A DNA stretch of 64,000 nucleotides from Alphaproteobacteria bacterium (GTDB taxonomy: Bacteria > Pseudomonadota > Alphaproteobacteria > Micavibrionales > Micavibrionaceae), in contig JAGNLJ010000001.1 in assembly GCA_017999645.1 (NCBI GenBank), positions 1 through 64,000 on the forward strand, read 5' to 3'. The stretch's first letter is position 1. Every line of letters begins with the position of its first letter. The translations under genes and the position numbers were made by a program. Shown here one piece after another: positions 26,262 through 34,427 of this stretch. The notes under the pieces are model-generated. The model made no database searches, was not told the DNA's origin, and saw nothing but the letters and a program-made list of their open reading frames with translations.

Positions 26262-27075
26262 TGATTTCCTGAAAACTTTACCGCCGCTGCGCGATGTGAT
26301 CGCGGCGCATGATCTGCGCGCGAAAAAAGCGCTGGGGCAGAATTTCCTTCTTGATATGAATATCACCGACAAGATCGTGCGGCAGGCGGGCGATCTGTCT
26401 GGCAAGACCGTTTTTGAAATCGGGCCGGGGCCGGGTGGGCTGACGCGGAGCCTGATCGGCTCGAATGCCACGAAAATCATCGCGGTGGAGTTCGACCTTC
26501 GCGCGGTGGCGGCGCTGCAGAATTTGACCGGAGAACGCGTAGAAATCGTGCAGGGCGATGCGCTGCGGGTGAATTACCAGAGTTTGGCAGAAGAGCCGAG
26601 AGCGATTGTCGCGAACCTGCCGTATAACATTGCGACGGTGCTGCTGACCAACTGGCTGAAGGAGATGCGGGAAAAGCCGGGCGCGTATGATTCCATGACA
26701 CTGATGTTTCAGAAAGAAGTTGCGGAGAGAATTGTCGCCGCGCCGGGAAGCAAGACATTTGGGCGGCTGGCGGTGATCGCGCAATGGATTTGCGAATGCA
26801 GGATTTGTTTCGACCTGCCGCCGTCGGCCTTTACGCCGCCGCCTAAAGTTTCGAGCAGCGTTGTGCATTTCGTACCGAAAAAATTACCTGATGATGCGCC
26901 GGATTTCCGCAGTGTGGAGAAGGTGACAGCGGCGGCGTTCGGCCAGCGTCGCAAGATGATAAGAACAAGTTTGAAGGATTATGCGGAAGGGCTGGAGCGC
27001 CTGGGAATCGATCCGACTTTACGTGCGGAAAATTTAAGCGTGCAGGATTTTATAAACCTGGCTAAAGGCCGCTGA
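26248..27075 (+). CDS. rsmA: 16S rRNA (A1518/A1519) dimethyltransferase
   Basis: RsmA (KsgA) dimethylates two adjacent adenines near the 3' end of 16S rRNA with S-adenosylmethionine. The 275-residue protein has KKALGQNFLLD, the SAM loop EIGPGPGGLT, and the N6-adenine signature NLPYNIAT. It begins at GTG 26248 within surA, the overlap suggesting translational coupling. It is convergent with gmk with a 14-base overlap. Confidence 0.96.
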   Translation: MSNPDDFLKTLPPLRDVIAAHDLRAKKALGQNFLLDMNITDKIVRQAGDLSGKTVFEIGPGPGGLTRSLIGSNATKIIAVEFDLRAVAALQNLTGERVEIVQGDALRVNYQSLAEEPRAIVANLPYNIATVLLTNWLKEMREKPGAYDSMTLMFQKEVAERIVAAPGSKTFGRLAVIAQWICECRICFDLPPSAFTPPPKVSSSVVHFVPKKLPDDAPDFRSVEKVTAAAFGQRRKMIRTSLKDYAEGLERLGIDPTLRAENLSVQDFINLAKGR

Positions 27076-27703
27076 TAAGTCCTCTGACAAAACCGGATAG
27101 CCCTTTCGCGCGGGTGCGTTTCAGGCGCTCGGCGTCGAGGATTAATTGCGCCTTTGCAATCGCCTTGTTCACATCCTTGTTGATGATGACGTAATCGTAT
27201 TCCATGTAGTGCGACATTTCGTCGGCGGCCTTGGACATGCGGTGCTGGATCTGTTCTTCCGTTTCCTTGGTGTCCTTGGCGCGGTCGCGCAGGCGGTCTT
27301 CCAATGCTTTGCGCGAGGGCGGCAGGACGAACACGCTGACGACATCTTCGCGGGCGAATTCGCAAAGCTGCTGTGTGCCCTGCCAGTCGATATCAAAGAG
27401 GACATCCTTGCCGCTTTCGAGCGCGGCCTCGACGGGTGCTTTCGGTGTGCCGTAGTAATTGTCGAAGACCTTGGCGTGTTCGAGCATTTCGCGGTTGTCG
27501 ACCATTTCGCGGAATTCATCGACGGTGAGGAAAATGTAATCCTGCTTGTGCACTTCACCCGCGCGGCGCGGACGCGTAGTGCAGGAAATAGAGATTGTTA
27601 CGTCCTCGTTATTTTTGAGGAGTGCGCGCGTGATGGTGGTTTTGCCTGCGCCTGAGGGGCTGGACATCACATACATCAGGCCGCGGCGTTTAATTTCTGT
27701 CAT
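27062..27703 (-). CDS. gmk: Guanylate kinase
   Basis: Gmk phosphorylates GMP to GDP with ATP. The 213-residue protein shows the P-loop SSPSGAGKTTI, the GMP-binding region SISCTTRPRRAGEVHKQDY, LFDIDWQGTQQL and FVLPPSRKALEDRL. It is of normal length and starts at ATG 27703. It ends convergently with rsmA; the SDR gene is divergent from it. Confidence 0.96.
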   Translation of the reverse strand: MTEIKRRGLMYVMSSPSGAGKTTITRALLKNNEDVTISISCTTRPRRAGEVHKQDYIFLTVDEFREMVDNREMLEHAKVFDNYYGTPKAPVEAALESGKDVLFDIDWQGTQQLCEFAREDVVSVFVLPPSRKALEDRLRDRAKDTKETEEQIQHRMSKAADEMSHYMEYDYVIINKDVNKAIAKAQLILDAERLKRTRAKGLSGFVRGLISGL

Positions 27704-27733
27704 TCAATCTCTCCTGAGTGTATTAAAGTACAA

Positions 27734-28534
27734 ATGCCGGGCAATTCAAACAGCAAATTTAAACATATCGTCATTACAGGCGCGTCGAGCGGGATTGGCG
27801 AGGCGCTGGCGCTGCATTATGCCGCGCCAGGCGTGCGCATGACGCTGAACGGGCGGAATGAAGAGCGGCTGGCGAATATTGCGAATAAGTGCCGGGATCG
27901 CGGCGCGGATGCCCGGGCTAAAATCCTGTGCGTGACCGACCGTGCGAAGATGAAGAACTGGTTAGAACAGGCGGACGATGCATTACCGGTGGATCTTCTA
28001 ATCGCGAATGCGGGGATATCGGCAGGGATGGGTTCGAGCAAGTCAGGTGAGAAAGCCGAGCAGACGCGCCAGCTGTTCGACATCAATCTCGGCGGCAAGC
28101 TGAACACGATAGAGCCGTTGTTACCGCGCATGATCACGAGGCAGGCGGGGCATATCGCGCTGATGAGTTCGCTGGCGGGGTTTCGCGGCTGGCCGGGCGC
28201 GCCCGCCTATTCGGCGAGCAAGGGCGCGGTGCGGCTTTACGGCGAGGCGTTGCGGGGTGCTTTAGGCGGAACGGGTGTGAAGATTCATGTTATCTGCCCC
28301 GGGTTCGTAAAGTCGCGGATTACGGATGTGAACGATTTTCCCATGCCGTTCCTGATGGAGGCGGACCGCGCCGCAATTATTATCGCAAATAGAATCGCAA
28401 AAGGGCGGGGGCGGATCGCTTTTCCCTGGCCGGTTTATTTTGCGGCACGGTGTCTTTCGGCCATTCCTGATTCGCTGGCCAGCCGCCTTCAGCGCGCGTT
28501 ACCGACGAAAAGCGAAATGAGCCAATCGGGGTAA
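27734..28534 (+). CDS. Short-chain dehydrogenase/reductase
   Basis: This 266-residue classical-type SDR has the cofactor motif TGASSGIGEA near residue 15, the NAG motif in IANAGIS, the catalytic Ser in ALMSSLAGFRG and YSASKGAVR with the catalytic Tyr and Lys. The substrate cannot be read from sequence; its C-terminal hydrophobic end around IAFPWPVYFAARC is similar to lipid-acting SDRs (DltE-like). It starts divergent from gmk with only 30 bases between. Confidence 0.9.
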   Translation: MPGNSNSKFKHIVITGASSGIGEALALHYAAPGVRMTLNGRNEERLANIANKCRDRGADARAKILCVTDRAKMKNWLEQADDALPVDLLIANAGISAGMGSSKSGEKAEQTRQLFDINLGGKLNTIEPLLPRMITRQAGHIALMSSLAGFRGWPGAPAYSASKGAVRLYGEALRGALGGTGVKIHVICPGFVKSRITDVNDFPMPFLMEADRAAIIIANRIAKGRGRIAFPWPVYFAARCLSAIPDSLASRLQRALPTKSEMSQSG

Positions 28535-28650
28535 TTTATTTCACCCGGATTTTATTGCCTCCATTGTTATTTCCAGCTTAGTATTGACAAAACCATCCCT
28601 ATCGTAATTTATGGCGCTGCTATTCTGGGTAGTAATGTTTTCCTAAGCTC

Positions 28651-28688
28651 GCCCCGGGCCCGGAGATCATTGTCAGACAAGCCGGGGC
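28651..28688 (+). promoter_or_regulatory. Leader hairpin before ArsR gene
   Basis: GCCCCGG (28651-28657) pairs perfectly with CCGGGGC (28682-28688) around a 24-base loop, and a short T run follows. It lies 20 bases before the ArsR start, where it could act as a leader attenuator or simply shape the transcript end. Confidence 0.4.
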
Positions 28689-28707
28689 TTTAAGGTCGGG
28701 CAGACAT

Positions 28708-29028
28708 ATGGATATCCAGGATGTCGAACGGAACGTAGAAGTCGCGGTCAATCTTCTCAAGGCGCTGTCCAACGAGAAAAGGTTGATGGTGGTTTGCGCC
28801 CTGTACAGGGGCGAGAAGAATGTCGGTGAGCTGGAAAAAATCGTCGGCCTCAGCCAGTCGGCCCTTTCACAGCATCTTGCGAGATTACGCCGCGACGGCC
28901 TGGTGAATAACCGCCGCCACGCCCAGACGATTTATTATTCGCTGAGCGACAAGGCCATCGAGCATGTTCTTAAGTGCCTCTACGATATTTACAGCCCGGA
29001 AGAAGTGCACGACAAGAAGCACGACTAA
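28708..29028 (+). CDS. ArsR family transcriptional regulator
   Basis: This 106-residue winged-helix repressor or activator has the ArsR layout: ALSNEKRLMVVCALYRGEKN, the recognition helix region SQSALSQHLARLRRDGLV and the wing RRHAQTIYYSLSD. It has one Cys outside the usual metal motif (ELCVCD is absent), so metal sensing of the classical type is unlikely; redox or sulphide sensors such as BigR/SqrR are alternatives but they use two Cys. A TTGACA (28584-28589) suggests a promoter. It ends 4 bases into the convergent GT9 gene. Confidence 0.92.
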   Translation: MDIQDVERNVEVAVNLLKALSNEKRLMVVCALYRGEKNVGELEKIVGLSQSALSQHLARLRRDGLVNNRRHAQTIYYSLSDKAIEHVLKCLYDIYSPEEVHDKKHD

Positions 29029-29981
29029 TGTAGCGCTGCCGATTTCTTCGGCGGTTCCTGGCGCGGGCGGAATGATTCCAGAACTTTTTCCGGCGACAAA
29101 TTTTTTAGATCAGATTCGAGAATGACCGTGACATTCGCGCCCATCGGTGCGTGTTTGACCGGGTTGCTGGTTTTTGAAAAGAGCGCGAGGCAGGGGCAGC
29201 CTGTCGCGGCGATGAGATGCATGGGGCCAGTGTCGTTACCGATGGCGGCGGCAGCGTCGCGGGCGAGCACCGCGATTTGCTGCAGAGACGTCTGGCCGAC
29301 AAGATTCACGGCTTCAGGGCAAGCGCGCATGATTTTTTCAACGGCTTCGGCTTCGGCAGAGCCGCCGATGAGGACGGGCTGGTAGCCGAGCTGGACGAGG
29401 ATCTGCGCGAGGCGCGCGTAATGGTCGGCGGGCCAGCGTTTTTCCGGCCGCGCGGGCGCAGAGCCGGGAACAAGAAGTACGTAAGGTTTGCGCAACGGGA
29501 AAGAATCGATTTTGGCCTGCATCCATTCGAGCGTGTCGATTTTGACATCGTTGATGCCAGCGAGGCGGAGAGTTTGCGCGTGACCGTCGAAGGCGTGGCC
29601 GATGGAGCGATCAGGGTCAGTGTTGCGGTGGGATACGCCCTTGGCGATGCCGACCCATTCCGGTTTTTTTGAAAAGAGTTTGAAATAGAACCCGGTGCGG
29701 TCGTTATTCTGGAGATCGTAGACGCGCGTGAAGTTTTCCGAATTGAGATCTTTGCGAAGGCGCAGCCAGGCGGGAATGTTCAGGGTGCCGGGACGTTCAT
29801 CGACCAGCACGCCGTCGAAGTAACCACAATCTTCGGCGAATTTCTCGAAAGGCTTCGTGGTCATGAGAATGATTTTGGCGTGGGGATGGTGGCGGCGGAT
29901 GGCGGCCATGGGACCGAGCGCCTGGATGAAATCGCCAAGCGCGCCGAGCTTGATGATCAGTATCTTTGTGCCGTCGGACAT
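29025..29981 (-). CDS. Glycosyltransferase family 9 (heptosyltransferase-like)
   Basis: This 318-residue GT-B enzyme is of the ADP-heptose:LPS heptosyltransferase family, which builds the LPS inner core at the inner membrane. Features are IIKLGALGDFIQALGPMAAI at the N-terminus, LVPGSAPARPEKRWPADHYA, and the donor-binding AAIGNDTGPMHLIAATGCP. Acceptor and donor cannot be fixed. Its ATG at 29981 directly abuts the TAA of the upstream GT4 gene, so the two form a coupled unit. Confidence 0.92.
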   Translation of the reverse strand: MSDGTKILIIKLGALGDFIQALGPMAAIRRHHPHAKIILMTTKPFEKFAEDCGYFDGVLVDERPGTLNIPAWLRLRKDLNSENFTRVYDLQNNDRTGFYFKLFSKKPEWVGIAKGVSHRNTDPDRSIGHAFDGHAQTLRLAGINDVKIDTLEWMQAKIDSFPLRKPYVLLVPGSAPARPEKRWPADHYARLAQILVQLGYQPVLIGGSAEAEAVEKIMRACPEAVNLVGQTSLQQIAVLARDAAAAIGNDTGPMHLIAATGCPCLALFSKTSNPVKHAPMGANVTVILESDLKNLSPEKVLESFRPRQEPPKKSAALH

Positions 29982-31208
29982 TTATTCAGCTGCGGTGCGG
30001 AAGGCGGGGTGACGCGTGGCGCTGCTATGGAAGGGCTGCTGCGGCGTCTGTGCGGCCAGCAATTTTCCCTGCAGCAATTCAGCGTAAACATTCAGCGTTC
30101 TATCGGCCATTTGCTCGCGCGTGAAATTGGCGGCGACGTGCGACATGGCGCGGGTGGCGAGAATGGCGCGCTGGGTCGGGTTAAGCGCGAGCGCTTCGTG
30201 GATCGCGGCCTCGAGCGCAGCAGGGTCGCCGGGTTTCACCAGCCAGCCGGTTTCGCCGCGTAAAATCGTTTCCTGCGCGCCGCCGTGATCGGATGCGATG
30301 ATCGGGCGGCCCATCGCCTGCGCCTCGACCGGTACGCGGCCAAAACCTTCGGGATCGGTTGACGCTGAAATAACGACGGTGGCGAGCATGTAAGCCGAGG
30401 GCATGTCGTTGCAGTGGTCGACGATGCGGACGCGTCCGCCGAGGCCCTTGTTGTTGATCATATCTTCGAGTTCCTTGCGATACTCGGAGCGGCCCTGGTC
30501 GGAGCCGATCATGACGCAGAAAATATCGCGGCGCCCTAAACGGGCAATCGCCTCGATCAAAACCGGGTGGCCTTTCCAGCGCGTGATGCGGCCCGGCATC
30601 ATGATGATGTTCGCGCCGTCGGGAACGCGCCATTCTCGCGAGAGTGTAATCAAGCGTTCAGGCGTGACGGCGGTCGGGTGGAATTTTTCCAGCGCGATGC
30701 CGCGCGGGATGACGCGGATTTTAGAATTATCGAGGCGGTAATTATCGCGCAGATATTGCGCGACGGTTTCCGAGATGGCGATGACGCGTTCGCCGCGTGC
30801 GATGGAGCTGTTGTAAAAACGCTTGCTTTCGCCCGCGATGTTGTAAGGCGCATGGCAGGTGGTGATAAAATGGGCGTTGGTTTTTTTGCAGGCCTGCATT
30901 GCGCTCCAGGCGGGCGCGCGGGAGCGGGCGTGAACGATGTTGACGTTGTAGCGGCGGATAATCTGGCGCAGGCGCATGACATTCTGCCACATCACGACCG
31001 GATTTTTGCTGTGAACCGGGAGGTTGATATGAACGGCGCCGAAGCGCGACAGTTCATGCACGCGCGCGCCGCCATGCGAGACGATGATGGCCTGCGCACC
31101 GCTGGCGACCAGTTCGGCGGCGATGTCGATGCAGCCCTGTTCGGCCCCGCCGGGGCCAAGTTCGGGGATGATTTGCATTATGACAGGCTGGGTTGTTAAT
31201 CCGTTCAT
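29982..31208 (-). CDS. Glycosyltransferase family 4
   Basis: This 408-residue GT-B enzyme adds a sugar from a nucleotide donor to a glycan or lipid. Typical GT4 features are IIPELGPGGAEQGCIDIA, IVHARSRAPAWSA, RVIPRGIALEKF, MMPGRITRWKGH and the E-x7-E-like STDPEGFGRVPVEAQAMGRP. Together with the adjoining GT9 gene it probably serves LPS core or a related surface glycan. It is the first gene of the pair. Confidence 0.92.
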   Translation of the reverse strand: MNGLTTQPVIMQIIPELGPGGAEQGCIDIAAELVASGAQAIIVSHGGARVHELSRFGAVHINLPVHSKNPVVMWQNVMRLRQIIRRYNVNIVHARSRAPAWSAMQACKKTNAHFITTCHAPYNIAGESKRFYNSSIARGERVIAISETVAQYLRDNYRLDNSKIRVIPRGIALEKFHPTAVTPERLITLSREWRVPDGANIIMMPGRITRWKGHPVLIEAIARLGRRDIFCVMIGSDQGRSEYRKELEDMINNKGLGGRVRIVDHCNDMPSAYMLATVVISASTDPEGFGRVPVEAQAMGRPIIASDHGGAQETILRGETGWLVKPGDPAALEAAIHEALALNPTQRAILATRAMSHVAANFTREQMADRTLNVYAELLQGKLLAAQTPQQPFHSSATRHPAFRTAAE

Positions 31209-31252
31209 GTATCCCTTAACAGAGCTGACGCATTAAATTATAATACAGCGTT

Positions 31253-32038
31253 ATGAAGGCCCAGATTTCCGTAGAAGAACGCGTCCAGAAACTGTCCCGA
31301 CCGGGACAGCCCAGCCTGGCTTATGTTTACACGGAAAGCGCCGGGGAGGGCAAGAAGCTCCCACTGGTGATGTTCTGCGGTGGGTACCGGTCGGATATGA
31401 ACGGGACCAAGGCGGTTTACCTTGAAGAACAGTGCCATTCGCGCGGGCAGGCGTTCCTGCGCTTCGATTATTCAGGCCACGGCCAGTCGGAAGGCGTTTT
31501 TTCGGATGGGACTATGGGAAGCTGGCTGAAGGACGCGCTGGATATACTGAATCATGTCTGTCCTTCGGGGCCGGTTTTGCTGGTGGGTTCGTCGATGGGC
31601 GGCTGGATTGCGCTGCTGGTGGCTTTGAACTGGAAGGGCACGCTGGCGGGGCTGGTCGGAATCGCCGCCGCACCGGATTTCACAGAAGATGTTTATGCAC
31701 GCCTTACGCCTGCACAGCAGCACGAGCTTGACGAAACCGGGATTATACGCGCGGAGAATGATTACAGCGACGAGCCGTACGAATTCACGCGTACGCTTTA
31801 TGACGAGGCCAAAAAGCATCTTTTGCTGGACCGCGAGCGCCGTATCGATTGCCGCATGACGCTGGTTCAGGGCATGCAGGATAAAGACGTGCCGTGGGAG
31901 ACAGCGGTGAAAATCCAGAAAACATTCACCGGCGGCGATGTCGACGTGGTGTTCATAGAGGATGGCGGGCACAGGCTATCGCGCCCTGAGGACCTTGAGG
32001 TCATCGACCGGGAAATTCGCTCGCTTTGTAAGATCTGA
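31253..32038 (+). CDS. Alpha/beta hydrolase
   Basis: This 261-residue serine hydrolase has the nucleophile elbow LVGSSMGGWIALL, an oxyanion region MFCGGYRSDMNG, and FIEDGGHRLSRPED with the catalytic His; the catalytic Asp is probably in GMQDKDVPW. The overall pattern resembles the ABHD10 type of thioesterases/carboxylesterases. The physiological ester is unknown. It is divergent from the GT4 gene and convergent with the small membrane protein gene at 32039, with no bases between the stops. Confidence 0.88.
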   Translation: MKAQISVEERVQKLSRPGQPSLAYVYTESAGEGKKLPLVMFCGGYRSDMNGTKAVYLEEQCHSRGQAFLRFDYSGHGQSEGVFSDGTMGSWLKDALDILNHVCPSGPVLLVGSSMGGWIALLVALNWKGTLAGLVGIAAAPDFTEDVYARLTPAQQHELDETGIIRAENDYSDEPYEFTRTLYDEAKKHLLLDRERRIDCRMTLVQGMQDKDVPWETAVKIQKTFTGGDVDVVFIEDGGHRLSRPEDLEVIDREIRSLCKI

Positions 32039-32437
32039 TTATTTTCTTTTGTATTTGAAGCGGCCGGCTTTTTTGCCGCCCATGATTTCGTCCATGCGGC
32101 GGCTGCCGGTGAAGTTCGTGATGTTGGGTTCGTTGAACGGCCAGGCACCCAGAAGTTTCAGAATTCCCAGAATGACATAGAAGAAACCGGCAAAGGCGGC
32201 GCCGACGATGGCGGCTTTCTGGGCCAGAATCATGTTGATGTAGGGCCAGTATCCTTCCGGCTCGGTGACTTCGACGGTCCAGCGGTAGCTTTCGGGTTCG
32301 TATTTCGTCCAGATGAAGCCCAGCGCGGCGAGCTCGAAGCCCTTGTCCTGGTTCATGTAGAAGAGATAGGCGTCGTGGCCGAGCGCCGCGAGGGCAGGCA
32401 AAGCCACAACAAACATGAATAAATGCACACCGCGCAT
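32039..32437 (-). CDS. Hypothetical membrane protein
   Basis: This 132-residue protein has two hydrophobic helices, about residues 5-25 (LFMFVVALPALAALGHDAYL) and 72-97 (AAIVGAAFAGFFYVILGILKLL). Between them is a loop with many aromatic and charged residues (IWTKYEPESYRWTVEV). The C-terminus is basic (GGKKAGRFKYKRK), likely cytoplasmic. Function unknown. GGGAG ahead of ATG 32437 supports the start. Confidence 0.78.
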   Translation of the reverse strand: MRGVHLFMFVVALPALAALGHDAYLFYMNQDKGFELAALGFIWTKYEPESYRWTVEVTEPEGYWPYINMILAQKAAIVGAAFAGFFYVILGILKLLGAWPFNEPNITNFTGSRRMDEIMGGKKAGRFKYKRK

Positions 32438-32588
32438 GGAAAACTCCCTTATTTCAGGGATTCAGAGTAACCGAGGACGGGCGGCGGGACAATAGGGGGT
32501 TATTTTCATAAAAATGTATTGACGAGAAAGCCGTTTTTATGGGTATTCTAACGCCGATCATTTATTTTTTTGAGTTGGCAAGGCAAGA

Positions 32589-33380
32589 ATGCTGGGAATA
32601 GCGCGCAGACATATGTTGGGAGATGTGTCCCAAGATGAAGAGTGGAAAGTTGTATTCCACGACCTTCCCCGCATGATTTCGAACGGTCATTCGCAGCGTG
32701 TATTGCTTAGCGGGAGAGAAATGGGTTTTTCCCGGATGCAAAGTGATTACAGGGAAAAAATAAAAAGAAATAACGAGATTTTGCAAAATCTCGCGGTCGT
32801 GCAAAACCAGCCGGAATTAAAATCGCTTTTTGATAGGGTTGCCAATTTCGTCAGGAAAAAAATACGCTACCGCACAGAGCAGGAATGGTCTAAGGAAATG
32901 CTCCGCATTAACCTGGAAGAGGAAAACCAAAATTTCAGAGAGATTGTAAAGCAGGAAGAAAAATATCTGCATAATCTGCAATCGTACCTGTTCATGTATT
33001 CCGAAGTTGCCGAAGTGCGCCAATTAATGGAAAAAAGAATTGATGAATTGCTCGCAAAAAATCTTGCAGTCGATCCGCGTTCAACCAAAATCGCGTTTCA
33101 GGATTATTGCCGCGACCTTCTTCATTTCTCCCGGTTCGGCGGCGGTGCTGTGGGCGATGGAACATACAGGTTCAATACAGATCCTTTTATCACGGTTTCG
33201 CAGGTTGAAATCGACCATCTTTTCGCTGCGGGCCTGATTAAAGAAAGCGAAAAATTCGTGCCGCGCAATAACCTTACTTTTGCGGGAATAGCGGTTTTGC
33301 AAAGGCTGAGCGAGGTCAAGCCGCACCAGTTTATGGCGGCTAAAATGTATAAAGACGAAGATCTGGTTCCGTCGATTTAA
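32589..33380 (+). CDS. Hypothetical protein, tandem paralogue 1
   Basis: This 263-residue protein is related to its downstream neighbour. Matching blocks are a helical region ending in KQEEKYLHNLQSYLFMYSEV, an RQLMEKRIDELLAKN helix, AFQDYCRDLLHFSRFGGG, VGDGTYRF, IDHLFAAGLI and a short PSI terminus. The C-terminal part has the feel of a winged-helix or helix-turn-helix unit, but no DNA-binding motif is certain. No signal peptide is seen. The two genes are separated by 15 bases and are moderately AT-rich. Confidence 0.75.
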   Translation: MLGIARRHMLGDVSQDEEWKVVFHDLPRMISNGHSQRVLLSGREMGFSRMQSDYREKIKRNNEILQNLAVVQNQPELKSLFDRVANFVRKKIRYRTEQEWSKEMLRINLEEENQNFREIVKQEEKYLHNLQSYLFMYSEVAEVRQLMEKRIDELLAKNLAVDPRSTKIAFQDYCRDLLHFSRFGGGAVGDGTYRFNTDPFITVSQVEIDHLFAAGLIKESEKFVPRNNLTFAGIAVLQRLSEVKPHQFMAAKMYKDEDLVPSI

Positions 33381-33395
33381 GGGTGGTCTTACGTC

Positions 33396-34127
33396 ATGGG
33401 AAAATCAGTGATGAATGAATTTGATTACAGAGATCTTGAGTCCCGTTTCAAAATCTGGATGGACCGCAAGCATGACGCACTTACGTTTAATGGCTTAAGC
33501 CTAGGCTGTGCGCTGGACGTTTGGGAAGAAATCGAGGAGAAGGTTAAGCAGCGCCTCGAAAATAAAATCAAAAATAACAATGACGCTTTGCGCTTGCTGG
33601 TAAAACAGCCGGATTCCGAAAAAGATATCGAAGATCTGCATCAGGACAATGAAAACATTTTTCGTTTTATAAAATCGGAAGAAAGAAAATTCCGCGATCT
33701 TAAATTTCACATGTATGAACATTCTCCGGATCCCGATGTCAGGGAATTGATGAGAGAGGGCGTCGATACACTTATTGCGGAATACCTCACCCTCACTGCG
33801 GAACCGGACAAGGATATGCGGTTCCGTTATCAGGATCTTCTTTTCCTTTCGTATCTCGGCGGGCAGCCGGCGGAAGATGGGCTTTACAGGTTCCGCCCGT
33901 GGATGGGGGAAAGTTTTCCGCCAGCCGTGCCGCAATCGGAAATGGCGTTCCTAGCGGAAATTGGCCTGATCGAATCCGATACCGAGCCTACATATCATGG
34001 AGATAACCTGACCCCGGCGGGATCGGCTGTTCTCAAGCGGCTGAACGAGACTTTGGGGCCATCGACTGCCGAGCGCTGTATTCAGGCTTATTTGCAAAAA
34101 CCGGCCGAGCTGACGCCCAGCGTATAG
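33396..34127 (+). CDS. Hypothetical protein, tandem paralogue 2
   Basis: This 243-residue protein aligns with the previous gene: KSEERKFRDLKFHMYEHSPD, VRELMREGVDTLIAEYL, RYQDLLFLSYLGG, EDGLYRF, MAFLAEIGLIES and a PSV terminus correspond in order. It differs in the N-terminal 60 residues. An in-frame ATG at 33411 is an alternative start. The gene lies 55 bases before tRNA-Ser. Function unknown; the conserved pattern suggests both fold in the same way. Confidence 0.75.
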   Translation: MGKSVMNEFDYRDLESRFKIWMDRKHDALTFNGLSLGCALDVWEEIEEKVKQRLENKIKNNNDALRLLVKQPDSEKDIEDLHQDNENIFRFIKSEERKFRDLKFHMYEHSPDPDVRELMREGVDTLIAEYLTLTAEPDKDMRFRYQDLLFLSYLGGQPAEDGLYRFRPWMGESFPPAVPQSEMAFLAEIGLIESDTEPTYHGDNLTPAGSAVLKRLNETLGPSTAERCIQAYLQKPAELTPSV

Positions 34128-34182
34128 GCGGCTTGCGAAAAGACGGGAAAGCCTATAAAAAACATCCCGCACACCACATTAT

Positions 34183-34270
34183 GGAGAGGTGGCCGAGTGG
34201 TTTAAGGCGCACGCCTGGAAAGCGTGTTGGCGGCAACGTCTCGCAGGTTCGAATCCTGTCCTCTCCGCCA
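34183..34270 (+). tRNA. tRNA-Ser (GGA)
   Basis: The 88-base sequence folds as a complete class II tRNA. Acceptor stem GGAGAGG / CCTCTCC, D arm, anticodon stem CACGC / GCGTG with loop CTGGAAA (anticodon GGA at 34217-34219), a long variable arm and a T arm with GGTTCGAATCC. The CCA end is encoded (34268-34270). It reads UCC and UCU serine codons. Confidence 0.97.
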
Positions 34271-34326
34271 TTACTTCCCTTTGACCCGAACCTGCTTTTT
34301 AGTTTTGCGCGCTGACGCGCGCGGGG

Positions 34327-34351
34327 GGTTCGAATCCTGTACTCTCCGCCA
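34327..34351 (+). repeat. Duplicate of the tRNA-Ser 3' end
   Basis: Repeats tRNA bases 34246-34270 (T arm and acceptor 3' strand) with one mismatch, 81 bases downstream. There is no other part of a tRNA next to it. A duplicated tRNA 3' end is the mark left by integration at a tRNA att site; no integrase is visible, so this looks like a relic of a deleted element. Confidence 0.75.
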
Positions 34352-34384
34352 TTTCTCTTTTACTGAAAGCGTATAAACAAAAAA

Positions 34385-34413
34385 CACCGCCGTGAGATCA
34401 CAGCGGCGTTTTT
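34385..34413. terminator. Bidirectional terminator after the MIP gene
   Basis: CGCCG (34388-34392) pairs with CGGCG (34404-34408) around a GTGA/TCAC inner arm, with A and T runs outside. It can end transcripts from the tRNA on the plus strand and from the MIP gene on the minus strand. Confidence 0.7.
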
Positions 34414-34427
34414 GTTTGAACTAAGAT

